From: JBDHAC01 sp039588215
GTDB lineage: Bacteria > Gemmatimonadota > Gemmatimonadetes > Palauibacterales > Palauibacteraceae
Assembly (NCBI GenBank): GCA_039588215.1
Contig: JBDHAD010000004.1
Coordinates: forward strand, 9,213 to 73,212
Direction: 5' to 3'
Length of the DNA stretch: 64,000 bases
This document shows, in pieces, positions 24,812-32,871 of this stretch. The notes below the pieces were generated by a model. That model was given only the letters and a program-made list of their open reading frames with translations. It ran no database searches and was not told the DNA's origin. The position numbers and the translations under genes were made by a program. Position 1 is the first letter of the stretch. Every line of letters starts with the position of its first letter.

Positions 24812-26764
24812 ATGAAACAAACGAGGAGAATGTCGTTGGCCGGGACCAGCGCACTAGCCATGCTCGCCCTCAGCCTCACGTGGGGGTGTGGAGGCGATGC
24901 CGGGGATACCGATACGGGCGATGTCACGCAGGTCGCAGCACACCCGGGCGAGGCGATCTTCGAGCGGAACTGCTTCGCCTGCCACACGATCGGAGAGGGC
25001 GTCCGGGTGGGTCCCGATCTGAAGGACATTCACGAACGTCGCGAACGGGAATGGCTCGAGCGCTGGGTCGCCGATCCCCTCGGCATGGCCGAGAACGACT
25101 CGATCGGCCAGGAGATCTTCGCCGAGTTCAACAACGTCCCCATGGCGCCGAGCTTCCTGTCGGAGGAGGAGATCGGCCAGGTCCTCGACTACGTCCAACT
25201 CGTGAGCACCGGTGAGTTGGCGACCGCGGTGACCGTGGACGAGGGACCGATTGAGCTCAGCGAAGAGGAGTTCGCGCGAGGGCAGGGCATCTTCTTCAAC
25301 CGCTGCGCCGGGTGCCATGGCACCCTGAGGGCCGGAGCTACGGGTCCGAACATCCAGCCGGAGCGCACGACGCAAATCGGCACGGCAGCTCTCGAGGTGA
25401 CACTGACCCATGGCCTCCCCGGCGGCATGCCGGCCTGGGGCGACGCCGGAATCCTCTCCGAAGAGGAGATCGCCCTCATGGCGCGCTACGTCCAATTGCC
25501 GCCACCGAGCCCACCGGGACGACCCCTGGATCAGATCCGCGCCGAATGGGAGGTGAGGATCCCGGTCGACGATCGCCCGACCGAGCCCATGACGTCGCGC
25601 AACTGGGAGAACTTTTTCGGGGTCATCCTGCGCGATGCGGGACAGGTCGCGATCGTCGACGGCGACACCTACGAGATGATCGAGATCATCGAGACGGGGT
25701 TCGCGGTACACATCCTCCGTTCCTCGTCGACCGGCCGCTATTTCTACGCCGTCGGACGTGACGGGCGCTTGACGTTGATCGATCTGTGGTCGGAGACACC
25801 CACCCTCGTCGCCCAGGCACAGGGGTGTATCGATGCGCGGAGCGTGGACGGCAGCAAGTACGAAGGCTTCGAGGATCGCTATGTGATCGAAGGGTGCTAC
25901 TGGCCCACGCAATACGTCGTGTTCGATGGGCTGACGCTCGAGCCGCTCAGCGTGACGAGCGTAGAGGGCGCCGCGTTCGACACCGGTGAGCCGCTGGAGG
26001 AGGTCCGGGTCGCCGCCATCGTCGCGTCGCACTTCGACCCCGTGTGGGTGCTGGGTCTCAAGGAGTCGGGCCACGTGGGGATCGTGGACTATTCGCAGGA
26101 CGGCTTCCCTCTGACGGCCCGAATCGCGGCGGACCGCTTCCTCCACGATGGCGGTTGGGACCACACCGGGCGCTACTTCCTGATCGCGGCCAACCAGCGC
26201 AACAAGATGGTGGTCGTGGACGTGAGAGAGCAGGAGCTGGTCACGACGTTCGAGACCGGGATCACGCCGCACCCGGGTCGCGGGGCGAACTGGGAGGACC
26301 CCGAGTACGGCTGGGTGAACGCGACGACCCACATCGGCCAGGGTCTGCTGACCGTCTACGGGGCCGATCCGGAGAACCATCCGGAACACGCTTGGAAGGT
26401 TGTCCGGGAGGTGCCGCTGGACGGAACCGGGAGCCTGTTCCTCAAGACACACCCGAACTCGGCCTGGGTGTGGATGGACATGCCGATGAACAACGACCCG
26501 GCGGGAACCCGTAAGACCTGCGTCTACTCGAAGGCGAGCGGTGAGGTGGATCGGTGCTGGATGGTGGCCGATCATGGGGCCGCCGTCCACTTCGAGTACA
26601 ACCAGGCCGGCGACCAGGTCTGGATTTCGGTATGGGACAAGGCGGGAGAGGTCGTCGTGTATGACGACAAGACCCTCGAGGAGGTCACCCGCATCACGGG
26701 TGATTGGCTGGTCACGCCGACCGGCAAGTTCAACGTTTACAACACGGCACACGACATCTACTGA
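24812..26764 (+). CDS. nirS: Cytochrome cd1 nitrite reductase with an extra N-terminal cytochrome c domain
   Basis: NirS reduces nitrite to NO in the periplasm. A lipoprotein-like signal ends near C26. A first cytochrome c domain has C54-x2-C57-H58. A second, the usual NirS heme c domain, has C165-x2-C168-H169 and GLPGGMPAWG (M206). The eight-bladed d1 propeller follows, with all three heme d1 histidines conserved: H300 (GFAVHILR), H407 (ASHFDP) and H487 (TPHPGRGAN). The C-terminus ends in the classical PTGKFNVYNTAHDIY. The first heme domain resembles the separate NirC/NirM donors, so this is a donor-enzyme fusion of 650 residues. The ATG has GGAG upstream. Confidence 0.93.
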   Translation: MKQTRRMSLAGTSALAMLALSLTWGCGGDAGDTDTGDVTQVAAHPGEAIFERNCFACHTIGEGVRVGPDLKDIHERREREWLERWVADPLGMAENDSIGQEIFAEFNNVPMAPSFLSEEEIGQVLDYVQLVSTGELATAVTVDEGPIELSEEEFARGQGIFFNRCAGCHGTLRAGATGPNIQPERTTQIGTAALEVTLTHGLPGGMPAWGDAGILSEEEIALMARYVQLPPPSPPGRPLDQIRAEWEVRIPVDDRPTEPMTSRNWENFFGVILRDAGQVAIVDGDTYEMIEIIETGFAVHILRSSSTGRYFYAVGRDGRLTLIDLWSETPTLVAQAQGCIDARSVDGSKYEGFEDRYVIEGCYWPTQYVVFDGLTLEPLSVTSVEGAAFDTGEPLEEVRVAAIVASHFDPVWVLGLKESGHVGIVDYSQDGFPLTARIAADRFLHDGGWDHTGRYFLIAANQRNKMVVVDVREQELVTTFETGITPHPGRGANWEDPEYGWVNATTHIGQGLLTVYGADPENHPEHAWKVVREVPLDGTGSLFLKTHPNSAWVWMDMPMNNDPAGTRKTCVYSKASGEVDRCWMVADHGAAVHFEYNQAGDQVWISVWDKAGEVVVYDDKTLEEVTRITGDWLVTPTGKFNVYNTAHDIY

Positions 26765-26901
26765 TCTCTGAGCCGGGGCGGGCTCGGGCGCCGGCGGCAG
26801 CTCTTGCCGGTGCCCGGCCGCGCCACCCCTCGACCGGCCGAGCGGGTTCGTTCCGCCACCGAGGACCGGTGTGCCTTCTTGGCTATCACAGGAGAAAGCC
26901 G

Positions 26902-28113
26902 ATGAAATCGCGCAGGGCTGTCCTGTCCGGGCTCCTGCTCCTGGTGTCGACCTCGTTCGCGGTCGCGCAGGACGTCAAGGTCGGGGGCCAACTGCGGCCG
27001 CGCGCCGAGTTCCGAGACCCCTTCCTGGGAGGAGCGGGAGATTCCGATGCCTTCGTCTCCATGCGGACGCGGGCGAATATCACGGCGTCGCTGGAAAAGA
27101 ACATCACCGTGTTCCTCCAGGTGCAGGATGTGAGGTTGTGGGGAGAGGAGACCAACACGCTCACCGACTTCAATGCCGAGAACTTCGACCTGCACCAGGG
27201 CTACATCGACGTACGATCGGACAACGGGCTGCTCCTCGGCCGGGTCGGGAGACAGGAGGTGAACCTCGGTGGGCAACGCCTCGTGGGAGCGGTCGGGTGG
27301 ACGCAGCAGGGACGGAGTTTCGATGGTCTGCTGCTGAGCGGAGCTGGGGGGTTCGGTAAGGTGAACGTCTTCTTGGCGCAACTGGGGAACGACATCACCC
27401 CGGACGTCGACCGGGATGCCCAACTGGTGGCCGGGTACGGAACGATCGATGTGGCGAATGACCAGGCGGTGGACTTGTATGTGATCTTCAACCGGGTCGA
27501 CAACGTGAAAGGTGGGGCGAACACCGACACCGAGCAGACCACGTTCGGGGTGCGCTGGGTAGGCGCGGCGGAGAACCTCATCTATCGGGCCGAGGGCTCC
27601 TTCCAGACGGGCGACCGCGAAGGAACGGACGTGAGCGCGTACATGCTCGGCGGGCGGCTCGCGTACGTGTTCGCCGATGGCCGGGCGACCGCGACCCTGT
27701 GGTACGACTACCTGTCGGGAGATGACGATGCGGATGACGGGAAGATCAAGGTCTTCGATACGTTGTTCGCCACCAATCACAAGTTCTACGGGTTCGCGGA
27801 CCTGTTCCTCAACATCCCGGCCCACACGGCCGGCCAGGGATTGCAGGATCTGGCGCTCAAGCTGGCGGTCCGGCCGTTGGACGATTGGCGCTTGAGCCTC
27901 GACGCCCACTCCTTCCGCCTCGCGAAGACGGGAGGGTTCGACTCCGGGCACCTGGGCGAGGAGATCGACTTCATAGCTACGTGGAACTACAGCCCCAACC
28001 TTTCGATCCAGGGAGGCGCGGCCTTCGTGATACAGGACGACACTTGGGCCGGCATTGGCCGCCTGTCGGAGGACATGACCTGGTTGTACCTGATGATGGA
28101 TGCGAGATTCTGA
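26902..28113 (+). CDS. Outer-membrane porin of the alginate-export type
   Basis: The 403-residue product has a signal peptide ending at SFAVAQ and then alternates short amphipathic strands to the C-terminal phenylalanine (LMMDARF), as expected for an outer-membrane beta-barrel. The start VGGQLRPRAEF..., the VGRQEVNLGGQRLVG segment and the ending fit the alginate_exp (AlgE-like) porin family, whose members often pass small anions or sugars and are common near denitrification genes. It lies 137 bp after nirS and may be co-expressed with it. Start ATG at 26902 has AGGAG nearby. Confidence 0.85.
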   Translation: MKSRRAVLSGLLLLVSTSFAVAQDVKVGGQLRPRAEFRDPFLGGAGDSDAFVSMRTRANITASLEKNITVFLQVQDVRLWGEETNTLTDFNAENFDLHQGYIDVRSDNGLLLGRVGRQEVNLGGQRLVGAVGWTQQGRSFDGLLLSGAGGFGKVNVFLAQLGNDITPDVDRDAQLVAGYGTIDVANDQAVDLYVIFNRVDNVKGGANTDTEQTTFGVRWVGAAENLIYRAEGSFQTGDREGTDVSAYMLGGRLAYVFADGRATATLWYDYLSGDDDADDGKIKVFDTLFATNHKFYGFADLFLNIPAHTAGQGLQDLALKLAVRPLDDWRLSLDAHSFRLAKTGGFDSGHLGEEIDFIATWNYSPNLSIQGGAAFVIQDDTWAGIGRLSEDMTWLYLMMDARF

Positions 28114-28226
28114 CCGTTAGCGGAGATCGCCTCGGGCGCAACGGACCCTCGTTCCCGCCCGGGGCCACCTCCGACTCCCGTTGCACGGGCCCGCATGTGA
28201 CTCCGGGTCCGTTTCCGAGCCTGACC

Positions 28227-30800
28227 ATGCAAAGACCTGGGTTTCGACATCGCGGCCGCTGGCTGCTGGGCCTTCTGCCGCTGCTGCTCGGCGCCTCGTC
28301 GTCGGCGCACGCTCAGACCGCCCTTCTGGTTGTGAGCCAGGCCGGTGACCCGGCCTGGACGGATCACGTCCGGGCGACGGCGGGCGCGGTTCAGTGGCGC
28401 TACGGGCCTGTCGAGGTCGCGTTCGTGGACATCGGTGGAACCGTTGAGGGAGAGCTTGACGACGCCCTGCGCGGGCGGGCTCTGGGAGGCTCCGCCGCGG
28501 TCGTACTGGTCCCGCTCTCCGCGGCCTCCGGTGACGATCTGGAAGTGGCCGTCCGGACCGCGTTGGATAAGCGTCCTGGATCCCGGCCGGCTCTCCAGTT
28601 GGGGCGTCCGCTTAGTGGATCCCGGGGAGTCGGGGTCCGTCCGCTCGCCCGAGCCGTCGAGAGGGGCGCCACCGCGGCGCTCGCGGTACTGCTCGAGTCG
28701 GGGACCATCAGCGAGACGGGCACCCTTGAGGTCGTGTACCGGCTCAGCGGCATCAACGTGACCGCCACGCGCGAGGCGAGAGAAGCCTTTACAACACCCC
28801 GCCCCGTCACGGTCCTCGGGGAAGCCTCCATCCGCGAGCGGGCGCCCGCCAACCCCGCGGATCTGTTCCGTGACATGCCCGGTCTGGATGTCGAGGGAGT
28901 GGGGGCGAGCCAACGGCGTCCCGTGATCCGAGGTCTGCGAGGCCAGCGCGTGCTTCTCCTCGAGAACGGCATCCGCCTGAACAACTCCCGACGACGGCTC
29001 GACTCGGGTGAGCCCCCGGCGATCTCGGGCGTCTTCGAGCTCGACAGAATCGAGGTCGTGCGCGGAGCGTCGTCCGTGCTGTACGGGTCGGATGCGATCG
29101 GTGGTGTGGTGAATCTCATCCCGCGGCGACCCCGGTATCCGCTCTCAGGGACCGGGGTGCGCGCGTCGCTTCAGTACCGCTACGGTTCGGCCGACAACCA
29201 GCACCGAGTGTCCGGCCGAGCGTCGGGGCACGTGGGGCGGCTGACGTTTCTGGCGGGTGCCAGCTATCGGGAGGCGTCGTCCTACGAGGCGCCCGCCGGG
29301 AGCTTCGGGAAGCTGACACTGGCCAGCGATACCGAAGTACAGGACACGGGCGTAGAGGACCACAACGTGGCCGCTCGCCTCGAGTACCGCTTTTCGTCGC
29401 GCCACTCGGCGTTCGCCCGGTTCGAACGTTACCGGGCACAGGACGCCGGCTTCGGGTTCATCGATCCGGCCGACCTGGGGTCTGCCGGCGCCAGCGTCCA
29501 GATCCGATTTCCGGATCAACAGTTCGATCGGGTGGTCCTGGGCTACGAAGGCCTCGACCTCGGCCAACCGGTAGCGGACCGGGCGAGCGCCACAGCCTAC
29601 TGGCAGGACAACGAGCGAGAGTTTGTCACCAGCGTCTTCGCGCCCTTCGATCCAGTCCAGCCGACCGGACCGGGCGTTCAGATCGAGAGCGCGAATTTCA
29701 CCGATATCGGCACATACGGTCTACGCCTGGAGGCGGCCAAGCTGGTCGGTGGGAGGCACACGCTCACGTACGGCGTGGACCTACACCGCGACCGATCGCT
29801 GAACACCGATGTTCGCAGCTCCACCGTCACCGGGTTTGGTCCACCGACGACCACGACCGACCGTACGCCGGCGGTGCCGAACGCGACGCTACGGAGCCTC
29901 GGGGCGTTCGCGCAGGGAGCGCTCTTACTCGGTCCCCGCACCGAGCTGACCCTCGGCCTTCGATACCAGGATGTACGGGCGCGGACGATCGATACGCCCG
30001 GGCTGGATGAGCCCCTGCTCGACGAGGATGAGACGGACCGAACGCTGGTCGGGACGGCCAACCTGCTGTACCGGCTCACAGAGGCGGTCAACCTGGTCGC
30101 TTCGGTGGGTCGCGGCTTTCGCTCTCCGAACCTCATCGAGCGCTTCTTCAGCGGGGCTACTCCCGAGGGAACGGGCGTTTGGATGCGGAACCCGCGGCTT
30201 GGCGCCGAGACGAGCCTGAACCTCGATCTGGGGGCGAGGGTCCAGACGGGATCCGTCTACGCGGAGGGGTTCGTGTTCCGCAACTTCCTGAAGAACGGGA
30301 TCCAGCTCGAGCAAACCGACAGCATCGCGGACGGTCTCCCCGTGTTCCAGAACGTCAACGTGTCGGAGATGACGATCACGGGCATCGAGCTGACGCTGGG
30401 GGCCCAGTTGAGACGGGGCCTGTCGATCGGGGCGGGATTCACGCACCTGGCAGGAGACAACCCGGCTGATTCGGGCGATCCGGTACTCGAGGGGTATCGA
30501 GACCGGGTCCACGCGCACCTTCGCTATGCGGACTCGCGAGACCGATACTGGGCCGAATACGAGGTGCGTCACAACGGCAGCACCGACGATGTGATCCCCG
30601 ATTTCAGCCCGGTCGGGGACCTGATCCCCGCGTTCACGGTCCATACCATCCGGGCGGGTGTGAGATTACTGGGCCGGCAACGGCTTGGAGTGGCGATCGA
30701 GAACCTGGGGAACAGCCTGTACGCTGAACCGACGAACGTGGCCTTTTTCCGGCCGGAGCCGAAGCGAAGCCTCACGCTCACCTGGACGGCGGAGTTCTGA
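28227..30800 (+). CDS. TonB-dependent receptor with an N-terminal CbiX-like domain
   Basis: After a signal peptide (to A29-Q30) residues 31 to about 157 resemble the sirohydrochlorin/cobalt chelatase CbiX: LLVVSQAGDPAW, VEVAFVDI, then VVLVPLSAASGDDL. The two catalytic histidines are replaced, by Gln in SQAG (normally GHGS) and by Asp in SGDDL, so it is probably a binding domain and not a chelatase. A TonB plug follows (about 185-300, RPVIRGLRGQRVLLLENG) and a 22-strand barrel ending in TWTAEF. Uptake of a tetrapyrrole or metal complex is a reasonable guess. It follows the porin by 113 bp on the same strand. Confidence 0.85.
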   Translation: MQRPGFRHRGRWLLGLLPLLLGASSSAHAQTALLVVSQAGDPAWTDHVRATAGAVQWRYGPVEVAFVDIGGTVEGELDDALRGRALGGSAAVVLVPLSAASGDDLEVAVRTALDKRPGSRPALQLGRPLSGSRGVGVRPLARAVERGATAALAVLLESGTISETGTLEVVYRLSGINVTATREAREAFTTPRPVTVLGEASIRERAPANPADLFRDMPGLDVEGVGASQRRPVIRGLRGQRVLLLENGIRLNNSRRRLDSGEPPAISGVFELDRIEVVRGASSVLYGSDAIGGVVNLIPRRPRYPLSGTGVRASLQYRYGSADNQHRVSGRASGHVGRLTFLAGASYREASSYEAPAGSFGKLTLASDTEVQDTGVEDHNVAARLEYRFSSRHSAFARFERYRAQDAGFGFIDPADLGSAGASVQIRFPDQQFDRVVLGYEGLDLGQPVADRASATAYWQDNEREFVTSVFAPFDPVQPTGPGVQIESANFTDIGTYGLRLEAAKLVGGRHTLTYGVDLHRDRSLNTDVRSSTVTGFGPPTTTTDRTPAVPNATLRSLGAFAQGALLLGPRTELTLGLRYQDVRARTIDTPGLDEPLLDEDETDRTLVGTANLLYRLTEAVNLVASVGRGFRSPNLIERFFSGATPEGTGVWMRNPRLGAETSLNLDLGARVQTGSVYAEGFVFRNFLKNGIQLEQTDSIADGLPVFQNVNVSEMTITGIELTLGAQLRRGLSIGAGFTHLAGDNPADSGDPVLEGYRDRVHAHLRYADSRDRYWAEYEVRHNGSTDDVIPDFSPVGDLIPAFTVHTIRAGVRLLGRQRLGVAIENLGNSLYAEPTNVAFFRPEPKRSLTLTWTAEF

Positions 30801-30969
30801 CCGGTGTCGGAGCGTGCCCGATGCTGCAGCTTCAGTAGATCCCCTGCAGCGGAAGTGACGGTTTGTCCGTTACGGTGGCGGCTGGTAATCTGAAGTTCGC
30901 GGGGCCGGACGGCCCCGCGCGAGCGAATCGACGCGCTCGACATTGGACACCGAATACACCTAGAGACCG

Positions 30970-32226
30970 ATGAATACAGTGACGAACGCCCTATACGAGC
31001 AGCTCACTCCGCCGAGCATTGGCGAGCCGATCACGATGCGCGACGGCGAGCTTCAGGTGCCCGCGCGGCCGATCATTCCGTTCATCGAGGGAGATGGCAC
31101 GGGACCCGACATCTGGGCGGCCTCCAAGGCGGTGTTCGACGCGGCCGTGGAGAAGGCGTACGGTGGTGAGCGCGAGATCGCCTGGTTCGAGGTGTACGCC
31201 GGCGAGAAGGCGAACGACACCGTCGGGAGCTGGCTGCCGGACGACACGCTCACCGCGATCAACCATCACCTGGTGGCGATCAAGGGACCGCTCACCACCC
31301 CCGTCGGTGGCGGCTTCCGTTCGCTGAACGTCACGCTTCGCCAGAAGCTGGACCTGTTCGCGTGCGTTCGACCCGTAAGGTACTTCGCAGGAGTCCCCTC
31401 TCCGGTCAAACGCCCGGATCTGGTAGACATGGTGATCTTCCGCGAGAACACCGAAGACATCTACGCAGGGATCGAATGGCAGGCCGGGACGGATGAAGTG
31501 GAGCGCCTCATAGGCTTCCTTCGGGAGGTAATGGGAACGAGCACGATCCGCTTTCCGGACACGAGCTCGATCGGGATCAAGCCCATTTCCGAGGAAGGCA
31601 CCAAGCGTCTCGTACGCTCCGCCATCCGAGGGGCGCGCGAGCAGGGCTATCCGACCGTCACGCTCGTCCACAAAGGGAACATCATGAAGTTCACCGAAGG
31701 CGGATTTCGTGATTGGGGATACGAGGTCGCGAAGGAGGAATTCGGAGCGGAGGAGTTCGGCGGCGGTCCGTGGTGCAAGACGTCGGATGGTATCGTCGTC
31801 AAGGACGTGATCGCGGATGCCTTTTTGCAGCAGATACTGACCCGTCCGGCCGAGTACGACGTCATCGCAACCATGAACCTGAACGGCGATTACATATCCG
31901 ACGCGCTGGCCGCGCAGGTCGGAGGGATCGGGATCGCTCCCGGTGCCAACATAAACTACGAGACCGGACACGCGATCTTCGAAGCCACGCACGGCACGGC
32001 GCCGAAGTATGCGGGTCAGGACAAGGTGAACCCGGGCTCGGTGATCCTCTCGGGCGCGATGATGTTCCGCTACCTCGGGTGGCACGAGGTCGCTGACCTG
32101 ATCGTATCGAGTCTCGAGAAAACGATCTCGGAGAAACGCGTCACGTACGACTTCCACCGCTTGATGGAGGACGCGACCCTCCTCAAGACGAGCGAGTTCG
32201 GGCAGGCGATGGTGGCGAACATGTGA
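30970..32226 (+). CDS. icd: NADP-dependent isocitrate dehydrogenase
   Basis: The 418-residue enzyme oxidatively decarboxylates isocitrate to 2-oxoglutarate in the TCA cycle. It has the family start PFIEGDGTGPDIW, the substrate motif around SLNVTLRQKLDLFACVRPV, the isocitrate-binding FRENTEDIYAGIEW region and NLNGDYISD. A C-terminal nucleotide-binding segment HGTAPKYAGQDKVNP indicates NADP preference as in E. coli Icd. Length and motifs are complete. It is a single gene, preceded by about 170 bp of non-coding sequence. Confidence 0.95.
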   Translation: MNTVTNALYEQLTPPSIGEPITMRDGELQVPARPIIPFIEGDGTGPDIWAASKAVFDAAVEKAYGGEREIAWFEVYAGEKANDTVGSWLPDDTLTAINHHLVAIKGPLTTPVGGGFRSLNVTLRQKLDLFACVRPVRYFAGVPSPVKRPDLVDMVIFRENTEDIYAGIEWQAGTDEVERLIGFLREVMGTSTIRFPDTSSIGIKPISEEGTKRLVRSAIRGAREQGYPTVTLVHKGNIMKFTEGGFRDWGYEVAKEEFGAEEFGGGPWCKTSDGIVVKDVIADAFLQQILTRPAEYDVIATMNLNGDYISDALAAQVGGIGIAPGANINYETGHAIFEATHGTAPKYAGQDKVNPGSVILSGAMMFRYLGWHEVADLIVSSLEKTISEKRVTYDFHRLMEDATLLKTSEFGQAMVANM

Positions 32227-32248
32227 GCTCGCCCTCGCCGTAGGGCGG

Positions 32249-32659
32249 CTACTCGCGAATCTGTTCGAACCGAGCGCGGAACTCGTCGGGGATGGGGATG
32301 GATTGCATCGTGTCTGTCTTCACACACGCCGTGATCATGCGCGCGTCCACGCAGACCTCGTCACCTTTGTGAAACACGTACCGTAGGCCCAGCGAGCTGC
32401 GGCCGAGCTGGAAGCAGGTGACCCGCACTGTCGGCCGATCGCCGAAGTGGAGCGGAGCCCGGAAGTCCACATCGCTGTGGACCAGCGGGAACCCGATGTG
32501 CCTCTCCAGGAGGAGGTGGTAGTACCGTTGCTCGACGTGCTCCTCCCAGAGCGCCTCGAACACGTCGTGTAGGTAATCGAAGATGCGCGGGAAGTACGCG
32601 ATCCCGGCGGGATCGACGTGTCCGAAGCGTACCTGGATCTCGGTTTCGAATGTGCTCAT
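32249..32659 (-). CDS. Acyl-CoA thioesterase of the 4-hydroxybenzoyl-CoA thioesterase type
   Basis: This is a small hot-dog-fold hydrolase of 136 residues. The active-site signature VRFGHVDPAGIAYFPRIFDYLHDVFE at residues 10-35 includes the catalytic aspartate D16 of the 4HBT family. It cleaves acyl-CoA thioesters; the preferred acyl group is unknown. It faces icd tail to tail with a 22-bp gap. Confidence 0.88.
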   Translation of the reverse strand: MSTFETEIQVRFGHVDPAGIAYFPRIFDYLHDVFEALWEEHVEQRYYHLLLERHIGFPLVHSDVDFRAPLHFGDRPTVRVTCFQLGRSSLGLRYVFHKGDEVCVDARMITACVKTDTMQSIPIPDEFRARFEQIRE

Positions 32660-32871
32660 GACCGGCTCACGGTTATTCGCGCCTACCCTAGCGCCGCGGT
32701 CCGGTCGCGGCCACCCATGCTCTCGATGTCCTTGAACACGGCGGGGTCAGCGTAGTACTTGTGGACCCTAACGTGGTCGTCGACCAACGGATCGAGCCAT
32801 GGGGATGGCTCTCCTCACACGAAGCCGCCGCCAGCAAGGCGAGATGCCCACGCTGCAAACAGGGGAATACG

